A stretch of DNA of 64,000 nucleotides, taken from PRDV01 sp963710865. GTDB lineage: Bacteria > Babelota > Babeliae > Babelales > Babelaceae. The translations under genes and the position numbers were made by a program. The DNA lies in assembly GCA_963710865.1 (NCBI GenBank), contig CAVQBR010000002.1, positions 124,001 to 188,000 of the forward strand, given 5' to 3'. Below the pieces are notes generated by a model that ran no database searches, was not told the DNA's origin, and saw only the letters and a list, made by a program, of their open reading frames with translations. Shown here piece by piece: positions 8,211 to 17,669 of this stretch; position 1 is the first letter of the stretch, and each line of letters opens with the position of its first letter.

Positions 8211-8549
8211 TCAAGCCGCTTCAGGCGTAGGCATACCCTGGACTTGCGTCTGAGCGCCACCTAACCCCATCAGATCGATCGATTGACCTTTCTTAAGGGT
8301 AACGACAGCCTTCTTACGCATTTTACCTTCGGTAATAAAGCGTCCAGCACGTCGTTTTTTGCCTTTAACTACGATTATTCCTATCTTTTCAGCTTCAACA
8401 TTAAAGAGCTTCTTTAATGCTTCTGCAATCAAGGGCTTATTTGCTTTAGGATGAACCTCAATAACAAGCTTTCCCGATTTTTGATTTAAGCTATATGCTT
8501 TTGGCGTAAATCGAGGCCCTTTTATAATATCATAGAGTGTTAAGTCCAT
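8211..8549 (-). CDS. rplW: 50S ribosomal protein L23
   Basis: L23 borders the tunnel exit and is the main docking site for SRP and trigger factor. The 112-residue protein contains the family core TPKAYSLNQKSGKLVIEVHPKANKPLIAEALKKLFNVEAEKIG and the basic loop KGKKRRAGRFITEGKMRKKAVVTL. Its start overlaps the rplD stop by 10 bases, implying translational coupling. The residues after about 95 (GLGGAQTQVQGMPTPEAA) form a short non-conserved tail. Confidence 0.97.
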   Translation of the reverse strand: MDLTLYDIIKGPRFTPKAYSLNQKSGKLVIEVHPKANKPLIAEALKKLFNVEAEKIGIIVVKGKKRRAGRFITEGKMRKKAVVTLKKGQSIDLMGLGGAQTQVQGMPTPEAA

Positions 8550-9199
8550 CTGCTCACCATTTCTTTAAAGGCGTCTGTATCTTTTTTAAGGAAGACCCAC
8601 ATTTGGCCATTGGAAAGATCATATGCGTTCCATTGATCAAAAAGAAGCATCCTTACGTTCGGCAAGTTAGCAAAGGATGCATGCGCAAACCTGTCTGCTG
8701 GCGAAACAAAAAGAATAATATCTTTATCATGAAGCCCTGCTTGCACAAGAGCCTTATATGCATGTGCTGTCTTTGGCGCACTTTCAGGTGCTGACCAATC
8801 GAGAGCGACAATTTTCTTATTATCTAAATAATCCCAGAGAAGCATATTACATACACCCCGCTTCAGATTTTTAGTAATCGTCAACGTTCGAGTTCGTGGT
8901 TGTGGGCCAAATATGACACCACCAGAACGCCACAGGGGCGATCGAGCAGATCCAGCACGAGCTCGTCCCGTACCTTTTTGCTTCCACGGTTTTTTATTTG
9001 AAAAGGCAACATCGGATCGTCCTTTACAGGCAACGGTTCCTTGACGCCAGTTTTGTAATAGAGCACGTACGCATTGGGAGTACCCTTCTTTACGTATTTC
9101 CGCACGATGCTCTTGCGACAGTCCAACATCACCGGGAGTAATGAACTGAGCGCTTATTTCTGAGCTAGTTTTCACAGCTGCCTTTTTTGTAGTAGCCAT
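8540..9199 (-). CDS. rplD: 50S ribosomal protein L4
   Basis: L4 reaches into the nascent-chain tunnel and, in E. coli, also represses the S10 operon. The 219-residue product has the conserved tunnel loop (KPWKQKGTGRARAGSARSPLWRSGGVIFGP, residues about 69-98), the most diagnostic part of the family. The C-terminal half has the expected Rossmann-like fold pattern, with NVRMLLFDQWNAYDL near the end. It lies between rplC and rplW. Confidence 0.97.
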   Translation of the reverse strand: MATTKKAAVKTSSEISAQFITPGDVGLSQEHRAEIRKEGYSQCVRALLQNWRQGTVACKGRSDVAFSNKKPWKQKGTGRARAGSARSPLWRSGGVIFGPQPRTRTLTITKNLKRGVCNMLLWDYLDNKKIVALDWSAPESAPKTAHAYKALVQAGLHDKDIILFVSPADRFAHASFANLPNVRMLLFDQWNAYDLSNGQMWVFLKKDTDAFKEMVSRWT

Positions 9200-9205
9200 T
9201 TCGCC

Positions 9206-9826
9206 TTACCTACACTTTCTTACAAAGACCAAAGACCCTGACTTACCAGGAACCGAACCTTTTACGAGCACCACACGTGCTTCTGGCTCTATTCGTACAA
9301 CCTTAAGATTCTTCATAACACGTCGTTCTGCACCCATGTGTCCAGGCATTTTCTTTCCTTTAATAACACGACCTCGGCTTCTCATAAAGCTCAGACCGCC
9401 AGGAAAACGACCAAATGTTGCACCATGACTCGCACGACCTCCAGCAAATCCGTGCCTTTTAACAACACCTTGGAATCCGGCACCTTTGGTAACACCAAAG
9501 ACGTCCACAGTATCTCCAAGAGCTAAGAAGCTTTGCGCTTCTGCTGGCTGACCAATGTCGAGGCCGGTCAGGTCATCCACCGGAACTTCTTTAAATGCAC
9601 TAAAATATTTACGAGGCTCCGATAGCCACTCAGCTGAAAAAGATTGATCAGCATACTTTGTTTTTACACAACCGAGCTTCACCGCTTCATAGCCATCTTT
9701 TTCTTTTGTCTTGATCTGAGTTACATACCAGTTAGCCACATCAATAACAGTCACCGGAACTACTTTATTATCATTTATAAATACTTGGGTCATACCTATT
9801 TTCTTACCCCAGAGTCCGCTCACCAT
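9206..9826 (-). CDS. rplC: 50S ribosomal protein L3
   Basis: L3 initiates large-subunit assembly and its central loop approaches the peptidyl-transferase centre. The 206-residue protein begins MVSGLWGKKIGMTQVF and contains the signature FQGVVKRHGFAGGRASHGAT followed by MPGHMGAERRVMKNLKVVRIE. Both are universal in bacterial L3. An AAGGG ribosome-binding site precedes the ATG. It follows rpsJ in canonical order. Confidence 0.98.
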   Translation of the reverse strand: MVSGLWGKKIGMTQVFINDNKVVPVTVIDVANWYVTQIKTKEKDGYEAVKLGCVKTKYADQSFSAEWLSEPRKYFSAFKEVPVDDLTGLDIGQPAEAQSFLALGDTVDVFGVTKGAGFQGVVKRHGFAGGRASHGATFGRFPGGLSFMRSRGRVIKGKKMPGHMGAERRVMKNLKVVRIEPEARVVLVKGSVPGKSGSLVFVRKCR

Positions 9827-9839
9827 ATGTGTACCCTTT

Positions 9840-10145
9840 CTACTTAATTTCTACGTCTACCCCTGAGGAAATACTGAGCTTCATAAGCGCATCCATAGTA
9901 GCATCAGATGGTGCAACTATATCAAGAATACGTCTATGAGTTGTCAACTCAAATTGCTCTCGAGATTTTTTATCAATGTGTGGCGAACGCAATACGGTAA
10001 AACAACGTCTTTTGTTAGGCATAGGAACAGGTCCCACGACGTGGGACCCTGTTCGCTTAACAGTCAAAACAATTTGTTTAACAGCTTTATCGAGTAACTG
10101 ATGATCGTATGATTTAAGTGTCAAACGAATTTTTTGTTTTTTCAT
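9840..10145 (-). CDS. rpsJ: 30S ribosomal protein S10
   Basis: S10 is a head protein that also works as transcription antitermination factor NusE. The 101-residue product has KIRLTLKSYDHQLLDKAVKQIV near the N-terminus and GPVPMPNKRRCFTVLRSPHIDKKSREQFE in the middle, both diagnostic. The ATG is 9 bases after the tuf stop. This joins the str and S10 operons in one transcriptional unit. Confidence 0.98.
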   Translation of the reverse strand: MKKQKIRLTLKSYDHQLLDKAVKQIVLTVKRTGSHVVGPVPMPNKRRCFTVLRSPHIDKKSREQFELTTHRRILDIVAPSDATMDALMKLSISSGVDVEIK

Positions 10146-10154
10146 TCTGTTACC

Positions 10155-11345
10155 TTAATCTAAAATCTGCGTTACAATACCAGATCCGACAGTTCTGCCA
10201 CCTTCACGGATTGCGAATCGTTGATCCTTCTCCATAGCAATCGGAGCAATCAATTCAACATCAACCGAAACGTGATCGCCAGGCATAACCATTTCTCGTC
10301 CTGCAGGCAATTCAACGATACCAGTTACGTCCGTTGTTCTGAAGTAAAACTGCGGTCTGTAGCCTTTGAAGAAAGGACTATGACGGCCACCTTCATCTTT
10401 GCTTAACACATAAATTTCACACTTGAACTTTCTGTGAGGGGTAACGCTTCCGACTTTTGCAAGTACTTGGCCACGTTCAATTTCTTCCTTCTTGATACCG
10501 CGAAGTAAGAGACCAACGTTATCACCCGCTTGACCCTCATTGAGTTCTTTTCTAAACATTTCAACACCGGTCACAACCGTTTTTTGACTCGCGCCAAATC
10601 CTATGAGTTCAACTTCTTCACCCACTTTGATTTTGCCTCGTTCAATTCTTCCGGTAGCTACGGTACCACGCCCTGGAATAGAGAAGACGCCTTCAATCGC
10701 CATAAGGAATGGTTTATCGACTTCACGAACTGGCTCTGGGATATAGGAATCAAGCGCATCCATTAATTTCATGATTGCTTGAGAACCGATTTCACTATCA
10801 TCACCATTTAATGCTTTTAATGCAGATCCGCGAATTACCGGTATCTGATTACCTGGATACCCATATTTTGTAAGAAGATCACGAATTTCTTCTTCAACCA
10901 TGTCGGTCATATCAGGATCATCAACCATGTCGACCTTATTTAAGAACACCACAATTGTTGGCACCCCTACGTTTTTCGCAAGAAGAATATGCTCTCTCGT
11001 TTGAGGCATCGCACCATCTGCTGCTGATACCACAAGGATAGCACCATCCATCTGCGCCGCACCGGTGATCATGTTCTTCACATAGTCAGCGTGACCAGGG
11101 CAGTCAACGTGAGCATAGTGACGCTTGTCAGTTTCATATTCCACGTGAGAAATTGCAATGGTAATACCGCGTGCCTTTTCTTCAGGTGCATTATCGATCT
11201 GATCAAACTTTCTCGCTTCAGCTAACCCTTTTTTTGCTAATACCGAAGTAATAGCTGCCGTTAATGTAGTCTTACCATGGTCAACGTGACCAATAGTACC
11301 TGTATTTATATGAGGCTTTTTGCGCTCAAAAACACCTTTTGCCAT
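10155..11345 (-). CDS. tuf: Translation elongation factor Tu
   Basis: EF-Tu brings aminoacyl-tRNA to the ribosome in a GTP-dependent reaction. The 396-residue product shows all GTPase motifs: G1 GHVDHGKT (residues 19-26), the switch region RGITI, G3 DCPGHADYV and G4 NKVD, followed by the two beta-barrel domains and the C-terminal FAIREGGRTVGSGIVTQIL. Length is normal. It sits 44 bases after fusA. Only one tuf copy is visible here; a second copy elsewhere cannot be excluded. Confidence 0.99.
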   Translation of the reverse strand: MAKGVFERKKPHINTGTIGHVDHGKTTLTAAITSVLAKKGLAEARKFDQIDNAPEEKARGITIAISHVEYETDKRHYAHVDCPGHADYVKNMITGAAQMDGAILVVSAADGAMPQTREHILLAKNVGVPTIVVFLNKVDMVDDPDMTDMVEEEIRDLLTKYGYPGNQIPVIRGSALKALNGDDSEIGSQAIMKLMDALDSYIPEPVREVDKPFLMAIEGVFSIPGRGTVATGRIERGKIKVGEEVELIGFGASQKTVVTGVEMFRKELNEGQAGDNVGLLLRGIKKEEIERGQVLAKVGSVTPHRKFKCEIYVLSKDEGGRHSPFFKGYRPQFYFRTTDVTGIVELPAGREMVMPGDHVSVDVELIAPIAMEKDQRFAIREGGRTVGSGIVTQILD

Positions 11346-11389
11346 CTGTTATCTCCCGGACAACGTAAATTAATATTATACTCACTCTT

Positions 11390-13471
11390 CTAAGCACCTT
11401 TAAGAATTAATTCTTGGGCATGCTTAGGTACCTCACGGTAACATTCAAACTCCATAGAATAACTTGCTCGGCCCTTTGTCATAGAACGCAACTGGGTTGC
11501 ATACCCAAACATTTCAGCAAGAGGAACTTCAGCAAGAATAACACTGTTGCCTACTTTAGATTCCATACCTAAAATACGCCCACGACGTGAATTGAGATCA
11601 CCCATCACATCGCCCATATATTCTTCTGGCGTTTCCACCTCAACCTTAACGATTGGCTCTAATAACACAGGATCAGCTTTTGTCATCCCCGCTTTAAATG
11701 CCATACTGGCTGCCATTTTAAAGGCTAACTCTGAAGAGTCTACATCATGGTAGGACCCATCATAGACGCTCACTCTAAAATCGACAACAGGATATCCACC
11801 TAATACACCAGTATTTTTTGCCTCATCAAGACCCTTTTCAATTGCAGGGATAAATTCACGAGGAATCGAACCACCTACAACTTCATTCTTAAATTCATAT
11901 CCTTTACCACGTTCAAGGGGCATCATCTTTAACCATACATGGCCATACTGACCCCGACCGCCCGATTGCTTGATATATTTACCTTCAATATCAACCGGTT
12001 TGGTAATCGTTTCTTTAAATGCCACTTGCAGCTTGCCTTGCACAAGTTCAACTTTTTGCTCTCGTCTGATACGATCAACAATAATTTCTAAATGAAGCTC
12101 ACCCATTCCTCGAATGACCGTTTGGTTCGTCTCAGGATTAAATGAGAACTGAAATGAAGGATCTTCTTGGGACATCTTCTTCAATGCCAAGGTCATCTTT
12201 TCATAATCAGCCTTATTCTTCGGTTCAACGGACGTTGAAATAACTGGTGCTGGAATATCGATTTTTTCGAGCAATACTGGATGTGCTTCATCGCACAACG
12301 TATCTCCCGTATTCGCTTCCTTTACTCCGACAATAGCACCAATATCACCAGCCCTGAGCTCTTGAATTTCTTCTTTCTTATTTGCATGCATTTTCACCAA
12401 ACGGCTAATGCGCTCTTTCGTACCACGTGTTACGTTATATACATAAGAACCAGACTTTAAAGTACCCGAGTAGACACGCACAAAGCTCAAAATACCCACA
12501 AACGGATCGGTCATCAATTTAAAGATAAGACCAGAAAATGGTTCATTCGGATCTGGCTTGCGCACTTCCTTCGTATCGGTTCCTGGAACGAGTCCCTCCA
12601 CTGGAGGTATATCAAGTGGCGATGGTAAGTAATCGATCACCGCATCAAGAAGCAGCTGAACACCCTTATTTTTAAATGCAGTTCCTGCAAATGCTGGCGT
12701 TACCTTACGCTCAAGCGTTCCCTTACGTAATGCCTTTTTAATCTCTTCAATCGAAATTTCTTCTTCATTTAAGAATCGCTCAGCAAGACTATCATCTAAG
12801 TCTGCAGCCTTTTCGACAATTTTATGTCTCAACTCTTCAGTCTTAGCTTTATATTCTTCAGGAATATCACCCCAGGTAACAACGCTTCCCTTTTCTCCAC
12901 TCGTTCCTTTTTCACCTTCACTAAAGGTAGCCATCTTTCTCGTAAGGAGATCAATAATCCCATAAAAATCTTCGGATTGACCAACCGGAATCTGCATTGC
13001 TAACGCATGACCATTCAATTTATGATTCACATCACCGATGACTTTAAAGTAATCTGCACCAGTACGATCTAGTTTGTTTACAAAGATAATTCTTGGAACC
13101 TTATACCGATTTGCTTGACGCCACACCGTCTCAGATTGAGGTTGCACTCCACCCACGCCACAAAAGACAGCAATCACACCATCTAACACCCGAAGCGAAC
13201 GACCTACTTCGATCGTAAAATCAACGTGCCCCGGAGTATCAATAATATTGACGTCATAATCTTTCCAGGTACAACTTATCGCAGCTGATGTAATCGTAAT
13301 TCCACGCTCACGCTCTTGCTCCATCCAGTCGGTCGTTGTTTCGCCTTCATGGACTTCACCCGTTTTATGTATTGTGCCAGTATAAAAAAGAATACGCTCA
13401 GTAACAGTTGTTTTACCAGCATCAATGTGAGCTGCGATTCCTATATTCCGATATTTACTTAAATAACTCAT
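11390..13471 (-). CDS. fusA: Translation elongation factor G
   Basis: EF-G drives ribosomal translocation. The 693-residue protein has G1 AHIDAGKTT near residue 15, the switch RGITITSAA, G3 DTPGHVDFT and G4 NKLDRTGAD. The later domains include the G3-insert region, domain IV (GGRGQYGHVWLKM) and the C-terminal MTKGRASYSMEFECY. Length and domain order are those of canonical bacterial EF-G. It follows rpsG by 12 bases. Confidence 0.99.
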   Translation of the reverse strand: MSYLSKYRNIGIAAHIDAGKTTVTERILFYTGTIHKTGEVHEGETTTDWMEQERERGITITSAAISCTWKDYDVNIIDTPGHVDFTIEVGRSLRVLDGVIAVFCGVGGVQPQSETVWRQANRYKVPRIIFVNKLDRTGADYFKVIGDVNHKLNGHALAMQIPVGQSEDFYGIIDLLTRKMATFSEGEKGTSGEKGSVVTWGDIPEEYKAKTEELRHKIVEKAADLDDSLAERFLNEEEISIEEIKKALRKGTLERKVTPAFAGTAFKNKGVQLLLDAVIDYLPSPLDIPPVEGLVPGTDTKEVRKPDPNEPFSGLIFKLMTDPFVGILSFVRVYSGTLKSGSYVYNVTRGTKERISRLVKMHANKKEEIQELRAGDIGAIVGVKEANTGDTLCDEAHPVLLEKIDIPAPVISTSVEPKNKADYEKMTLALKKMSQEDPSFQFSFNPETNQTVIRGMGELHLEIIVDRIRREQKVELVQGKLQVAFKETITKPVDIEGKYIKQSGGRGQYGHVWLKMMPLERGKGYEFKNEVVGGSIPREFIPAIEKGLDEAKNTGVLGGYPVVDFRVSVYDGSYHDVDSSELAFKMAASMAFKAGMTKADPVLLEPIVKVEVETPEEYMGDVMGDLNSRRGRILGMESKVGNSVILAEVPLAEMFGYATQLRSMTKGRASYSMEFECYREVPKHAQELILKGA

Positions 13472-13483
13472 ATGCCCACCTAA

Positions 13484-13966
13484 TTACCATGCATAATGTG
13501 AAAATGCACGATTTGCTTCCGCCATTTTATGTACATCCATTCTTCTCTTAACCGCGGTTCCACGACCTTCTGCAGCATCAAGAAGCTCATGAGCTAATCG
13601 AATACCCATCGTTTTATCAGGACGCGTTTTCGCTGCTGCAATAAGCCATCGCAGAGCAAGCGCACGCGCACGCCCAAATGCTACTTCCATCGGTATTTGG
13701 TATACACTACCACCTACACGACGTGGACGGACCTCAATGGAAGGAATTATTTGGTCAAGTGCTTTGGCAAACAAAGCAAGACCCCGTTCCTTATCATTAC
13801 CCGCTTTCTTCGTCAAAATATCAAGTGCATCATATACAATCTTACGGGCAGCATTTTTCTTGCCACGCCACATAACGACATTAATTAACTTTTGCACTGT
13901 CTCCGACCCATAACGGGCATCTGGAGCAATTGTTCGAATAAAATTTACCGATTTACGTCTTGGCAT
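13484..13966 (-). CDS. rpsG: 30S ribosomal protein S7
   Basis: S7 nucleates assembly of the small-subunit head. The 160-residue protein starts MPRRKSVNFIRTIAPDARYGSE, with the signature DARYGSETVQKLINVVMWRGKKNAARKIVYDAL, and contains EVRPRRVGGSVYQIPMEV. A slightly extended C-terminus ends HMKAEANRAFSHYAW-like. It follows rpsL by 8 bases. In E. coli S7 autoregulates the str operon; no such site can be assigned here. Confidence 0.98.
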   Translation of the reverse strand: MPRRKSVNFIRTIAPDARYGSETVQKLINVVMWRGKKNAARKIVYDALDILTKKAGNDKERGLALFAKALDQIIPSIEVRPRRVGGSVYQIPMEVAFGRARALALRWLIAAAKTRPDKTMGIRLAHELLDAAEGRGTAVKRRMDVHKMAEANRAFSHYAW

Positions 13967-13974
13967 AACTCACC

Positions 13975-14349
13975 TTATTTTTTTGGACGTTTAGCACCAT
14001 ACAATGAACGTCCTTGTCTTCTCTTCTCCACACCTGCAGCGTCTAGCGCCCCTCGAACTATGTGATATTTAACACCAGGTAAATCCTTTACCTTACCACC
14101 GCGAACGAGTACCACGCTATGTTCTTGCAGATTATGTCCTTCACCACCAATGTAAGCGGTAACTTCCATACCTGTAGAAAGCTTCACACGCGCAACTTTA
14201 CGTAACGCAGAGTTTGGTTTTTTCGGTGTTTGTGTAAATACACGTGTACAGACACCTCGCACTTGAGGTGCACCCTTTAACGCAGGGCTCTTCGTTTTTT
14301 CATGTGTCTTCGTGCGCTCATGTCGCGCCAATTGATTTATCGTTGGCAT
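13975..14349 (-). CDS. rpsL: 30S ribosomal protein S12
   Basis: S12 sits at the decoding centre and sets translational accuracy. The 124-residue protein has the streptomycin-interaction loop (TPKKPNSALRKVARVKLS, with the lysine of KKPNSALRK) and the second conserved loop GEGHNLQEHSVVLVRGGKVKDLPGVKYH. It is the first gene of the fused str-S10-spc operon, about 190 bases downstream of the predicted promoter. K at the classical resistance position is wild type. Confidence 0.98.
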   Translation of the reverse strand: MPTINQLARHERTKTHEKTKSPALKGAPQVRGVCTRVFTQTPKKPNSALRKVARVKLSTGMEVTAYIGGEGHNLQEHSVVLVRGGKVKDLPGVKYHIVRGALDAAGVEKRRQGRSLYGAKRPKK

Positions 14350-14540
14350 AGTATAACTTCCATGTGGTTATGTTTACTTCATAAACTTTGTTTAAAAGCA
14401 TTACATGAGGATTCTCAGAACCTCTTCATGCTTTTGAAAAAAAGAGATTATCACAAGTATAGCGGTTTTAACGTTTTTTTCAAGATCAAGCAGAAAAACA
14501 ATTTGCCTCCTGCCACAAAACGAGTAAGCTAGAGGTACTG

Positions 14541-14568
14541 AGAGTATCACATTTTTTACATTTGTCAA
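14541..14568 (-). promoter_or_regulatory. Predicted sigma-70-type promoter of the ribosomal operon
   Basis: On the minus strand a perfect TTGACA (-35, 14563-14568) is followed after 16 bases by TACTCT (-10, 14541-14546), preceded by TG as an extended -10. It points toward rpsL and leaves a leader of about 190 bases. A small hairpin (gagg...cctc, 14407-14424) lies in the leader and might be regulatory. The assignment is by consensus only. Confidence 0.6.
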
Positions 14569-14586
14569 TTTTTAAAGGAGATTTCT

Positions 14587-15702
14587 ATGGAACTATTTGC
14601 GAGACTAAGCACACTACTATCAACTGTTTGGTGCAACCTACCACTCATTGTGCTAGCAATCCTTGGCATCGGGTTCCTTATTATGTTTCATGAATTTGGC
14701 CATCTCATCTTTGCTAAGCTCTTTAATGTGTATGTACCCTCCTTTTCGATTGGCATGGGACCTCGCATTTTCGAAAAAAAAATAGGAGAAACTACGTTCG
14801 CCCTCTCAGCAATTCCTTTAGGAGGCTATGTTGAACTTGCAGGTTCACCTGAAATTGGGCAGGGAGAACAACTCCACGCTCATGCAAAGGATCGATCCTT
14901 CAATGCTCTGCCTTACTGGCAAAAACTTCTTATTATGATCGGTGGAATTCTTTTTAATGTTATCTTTGCGTATCTCGCCATGAGCTTTCTCTTCGCCGCT
15001 GGAGGAGCACCCTGCACTGGAGGAGCCTGGTGTGATGAACAGCCAGCTTTTATAGGAGCTGTTAATAAAAATAGCCCTGCAGAACGAGCGCAAATACATG
15101 CAAATGACACAATCGTTTCGGTTAATGACGTTGCTACTCCTACGATAGGCAGCGTAGTAACCGCCCTAAAACCTTTGATAGGAAAACCAGCTACTCTCAA
15201 GCTTGAGAATGCAGGCATTCAACGAGATGTGGATATCACTGTAGAGTCCCAAGGTTCAGGCCCTCAACTCAGACCCATTCTTGGCGTTGCCTGGCAGCTC
15301 AAAAAGATGTCACTAGCACAAGCCTTTACTACTGGCTGGCATGCAACATGGGGGCTTATTACTCAAACTGCGGGTGCCATTAAGAATCTCACCAAAAGTC
15401 GCGAAGGAATCGGTGGCCCTCTTATGCTCATTTGCCAAGTTACTCAATTTGCTGGCATGGGCTTTAAGATGTTCCTCTTTATGCTTGCCTTCATTAGTAT
15501 TAATCTTGCCGTATTTAATGTATTACCTCTTCCCATTTTTGACGGAGGTCAGGTACTCTTCTTTACCATTGAAGCATTAATCAGAAGACCATTATCAGAC
15601 GAAGCACGAGCATCCATACACTATTATACATGGCTCTTTGTAATAGCCTTGGTCATCTATCTGACCTTTAAAGATGTAATTAGCATCAGCAAGTGGTTCT
15701 AA
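14587..15702 (+). CDS. rseP: Site-2 membrane zinc metalloprotease RseP
   Basis: RseP cleaves transmembrane segments of anti-sigma factors and leftover signal peptides in the inner membrane. The 371-residue protein has an N-terminal membrane helix holding the zinc motif HEFGH (residues 35-39), a PDZ domain around residues 140-220 (PAERAQIHANDTIVSVND), and C-terminal helices with NVLPLPIFDGG, which supplies the third zinc ligand. Length fits the one-PDZ form. An AAAGGAG ribosome-binding site precedes the ATG. It is divergent from the ribosomal operon and followed by a strong terminator, so probably monocistronic. Confidence 0.95.
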   Translation: MELFARLSTLLSTVWCNLPLIVLAILGIGFLIMFHEFGHLIFAKLFNVYVPSFSIGMGPRIFEKKIGETTFALSAIPLGGYVELAGSPEIGQGEQLHAHAKDRSFNALPYWQKLLIMIGGILFNVIFAYLAMSFLFAAGGAPCTGGAWCDEQPAFIGAVNKNSPAERAQIHANDTIVSVNDVATPTIGSVVTALKPLIGKPATLKLENAGIQRDVDITVESQGSGPQLRPILGVAWQLKKMSLAQAFTTGWHATWGLITQTAGAIKNLTKSREGIGGPLMLICQVTQFAGMGFKMFLFMLAFISINLAVFNVLPLPIFDGGQVLFFTIEALIRRPLSDEARASIHYYTWLFVIALVIYLTFKDVISISKWF

Positions 15703-15720
15703 CCACCAAGAATATTCAGA

Positions 15721-15759
15721 AACTCGGGGATGGAGATATCTTCATCCTCGAGTTTTTTT
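15721..15759 (+). terminator. Rho-independent terminator of rseP
   Basis: A 12-base stem (15721-15732 with 15743-15754, one mismatch) closes a 10-base loop and is followed by five T residues. It begins 18 bases after the rseP stop. Confidence 0.9.
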
Positions 15760-16440
15760 AAAAAGATCAGCAAAACTAGCAGCGCTACAAAAGGCAATTT
15801 AGCATAGCTTGAGATAAGCCTCTTCTCTCTATCATGGTTTCCTCACGTTTGGTGTTTATTTTAAATTAAAATACGAAAAAACACACTTCCTCAAAAAGCG
15901 TCCATGGGGAGGCTCAAAGCAAGCCAGAAGGGTTCAACTCCTCGCATGATATGACCATTTTAGATTGTTTCAAATCAATTTAGAAAAAGCTCTTATGGTT
16001 TTTCTAAAGGAGCATATGTCCCTAGCACTGGTGATAGTAACTTAATCGAAGCAAAAAGCTGTTCACAAAACAAAAGAAAAAGTTCACTGAAAAGACAGCA
16101 CAATCATTAGGCCACGTTGTAAGCGACCAGGGAAGGCTCTTCTTTTTGACAGAGAACCAGATTATGTTGATCCGCTGATACGCTTAGTTCGTTTCCCTGA
16201 AACCGACAAGTACTTGCTCACGAAATACCAGCACACGATTAAAAGAGATGGTTAGCAGAGGATATCTTGCTGAGATTGTAACAAGCACATTGGATCTTTT
16301 AAAAGTTTTCGTCTTAACAAAAAATAGTAACTGGTTAGTGTTTCAGGCACATCAACTAAGGAGTCACAGAATTTCAGAAAACTTTGATAGCGGCCTGACC
16401 TACCTATCTCGAGATATTTGCTTCCATAAGATACATTGAA
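15760..16440. other. Gene-poor stretch, possibly decayed coding sequence
   Basis: No convincing gene lies here. A perfect 9-base inverted repeat (TTAGAAAAA/TTTTTCTAA, 15980-16007) is visible. Around 16130-16247 one plus-strand frame reads GKALLFDREPDYVDP then LIRLVRFPETDKYLL before a TAG, and a neighbouring frame continues to 16439. This looks like the remains of a broken gene, but I do not recognise the family. Confidence 0.35.
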
Positions 16441-16460
16441 GTTTCAGAAACTTGCATATG

Positions 16461-16486
16461 AAAAGAGAGGCCACGAAGCCTCTCTT
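16461..16486 (-). terminator. Terminator hairpin downstream of ankyrin gene 16659-17318
   Basis: A perfect 9-base stem (AAGAGAGGC/GCCTCTCTT) with a 6-base loop ends in a short T run on the minus strand. It lies about 170 bases after the ankyrin stop. Almost the same stem recurs after the next two ankyrin genes. Confidence 0.6.
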
Positions 16487-16658
16487 AATCTTACCTATTT
16501 CGAAAATCCTTACTGGTTCTCGCAAGACGCCTCCACGTACCTCCGCATTTCGGGATATCTTAGAGCGCGCTCTCTAGCAAATTCCAGCTCAATCTTCTAT
16601 TATGGGATCCTCAGCAATCGTGCAATTTACGACTGCTGTTCGTCCATTCTGATTTCAG

Positions 16659-17318
16659 TTATTGAGCCGCAGAAGCTGCTTCACTTGGATGAGTTTCAGT
16701 AGCTGTGGCCAGTATTTCTTTAAACTCTTTTCCACCTGCAGAGCGCAATTGACTTGCTACATATGCATGCTTATCGCTTAATGCACAATCCAAAGGGGTC
16801 TTGCAACCAACATACAAAGCATTTACATTTGCACCAGCATTTAACAATGCCGTAACAAACTGAGAAAATCCTTTACTTGCAGCAATGTGTAAAGCACTTA
16901 GCCCATCATCAGTAGCGCATACATTTGGATCTGCATGAGCACTCAATAATTGCTTTAAAATTGTGACCTTACACAATTCTACAGCCATCATCAAAGGCGT
17001 CATTAATCCTGAAGATAGCGCATTTTTTTCCATCCCCGGCAGAGCTAATAACTTTTCAACAGCATCAGAGTTTCCCTGACGAACAGCCATAACTAAGGCC
17101 GTCACACCACGTATGTTGGTAAGGTTTGGATTAGCTCCGTTTTTAATAGCATCTACTATTATTTCAAAGTCTGGCTGCTCACTATTAAGTTCTCGCTCCA
17201 TTTGCAACGTAGCAGTAGCAGGCTGCATGGTTTTTTCTGCATTCATGCTAAAAAGGTACTCCCCGGAGCATAAAAGCACAACTGCGAGGAATACTGTTTT
17301 TTGTACAATTCTTTTCAT
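16659..17318 (-). CDS. Secreted ankyrin-repeat protein (219 aa)
   Basis: The protein starts with a Sec-type signal peptide (MKRIVQKTVFLAVVLLCSGEYLFS, basic then hydrophobic), so it is probably exported. Residues 50-200 contain about four to five ankyrin repeats (for example GANPNLTNIRGVTALVMAVRQG, then DGLSALHIAASKGFSQFVTALLNAG and NVNALYVGCKTPLDCAL). Ankyrin repeats bind other proteins; no catalytic domain is seen. A TTGACT-N17-TATACT promoter and an AGGAG ribosome-binding site lie upstream. Two longer paralogues follow in the same orientation, with closely similar signal peptides and repeat style. It is a candidate host-directed effector, by inference only. Confidence 0.9.
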   Translation of the reverse strand: MKRIVQKTVFLAVVLLCSGEYLFSMNAEKTMQPATATLQMERELNSEQPDFEIIVDAIKNGANPNLTNIRGVTALVMAVRQGNSDAVEKLLALPGMEKNALSSGLMTPLMMAVELCKVTILKQLLSAHADPNVCATDDGLSALHIAASKGFSQFVTALLNAGANVNALYVGCKTPLDCALSDKHAYVASQLRSAGGKEFKEILATATETHPSEAASAAQ

Positions 17319-17376
17319 GAGAAAAAGCTCCTATAGAAACTATGTTGGATATTTCGTTCTACTGTTCAATTCTTAC

Positions 17377-17405
17377 AGTATAACATTCTCTTTTTTGGCA
17401 GTCAA
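17377..17405 (-). promoter_or_regulatory. Promoter of ankyrin gene 16659-17318
   Basis: TTGACT (-35, 17400-17405) and TATACT (-10, 17377-17382) are separated by 17 bases on the minus strand, about 60 bases before the ATG. The close match to consensus suggests vegetative sigma factor control. Confidence 0.65.
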
Positions 17406-17636
17406 TCGTATAATAAATTTCTCAATTGACTATGTGACAATAGGAAGACTTGTACATTTTTTTCGCTCAACGGAAGAAGAATGGGAACACGCTACTTATA
17501 TACAAAAAAGAACAATGTCCATGCAAAGCACAAGATTTAGAGCAGAAAAAAAATTACGATTTAAAGAAAGGGTTTCTCGGCTACAGCCTTTTTATGGATA
17601 TTGAATTGCAGGAAATATCGAGTTCTGGTAAAGGTA

Positions 17637-17661
17637 AGGAGAGGCTTAAAGAGCCTCTCCT
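17637..17661 (-). terminator. Terminator-like hairpin after ankyrin gene 17670-18722
   Basis: A 9-base perfect stem (AGGAGAGGC/GCCTCTCCT) with a 7-base loop begins 8 bases after the stop codon. The T run on the minus strand is weak, so termination efficiency is uncertain. It belongs to the same hairpin family as 16461-16486 and 18892-18916. Confidence 0.55.
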
Positions 17662-17669
17662 AATTTAAA

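Noticed and set aside
15760..16440. Intact gene in the stretch after rseP
   Set aside because: No continuous frame with a ribosome-binding site and protein-like sequence. Only scattered fragments remain.
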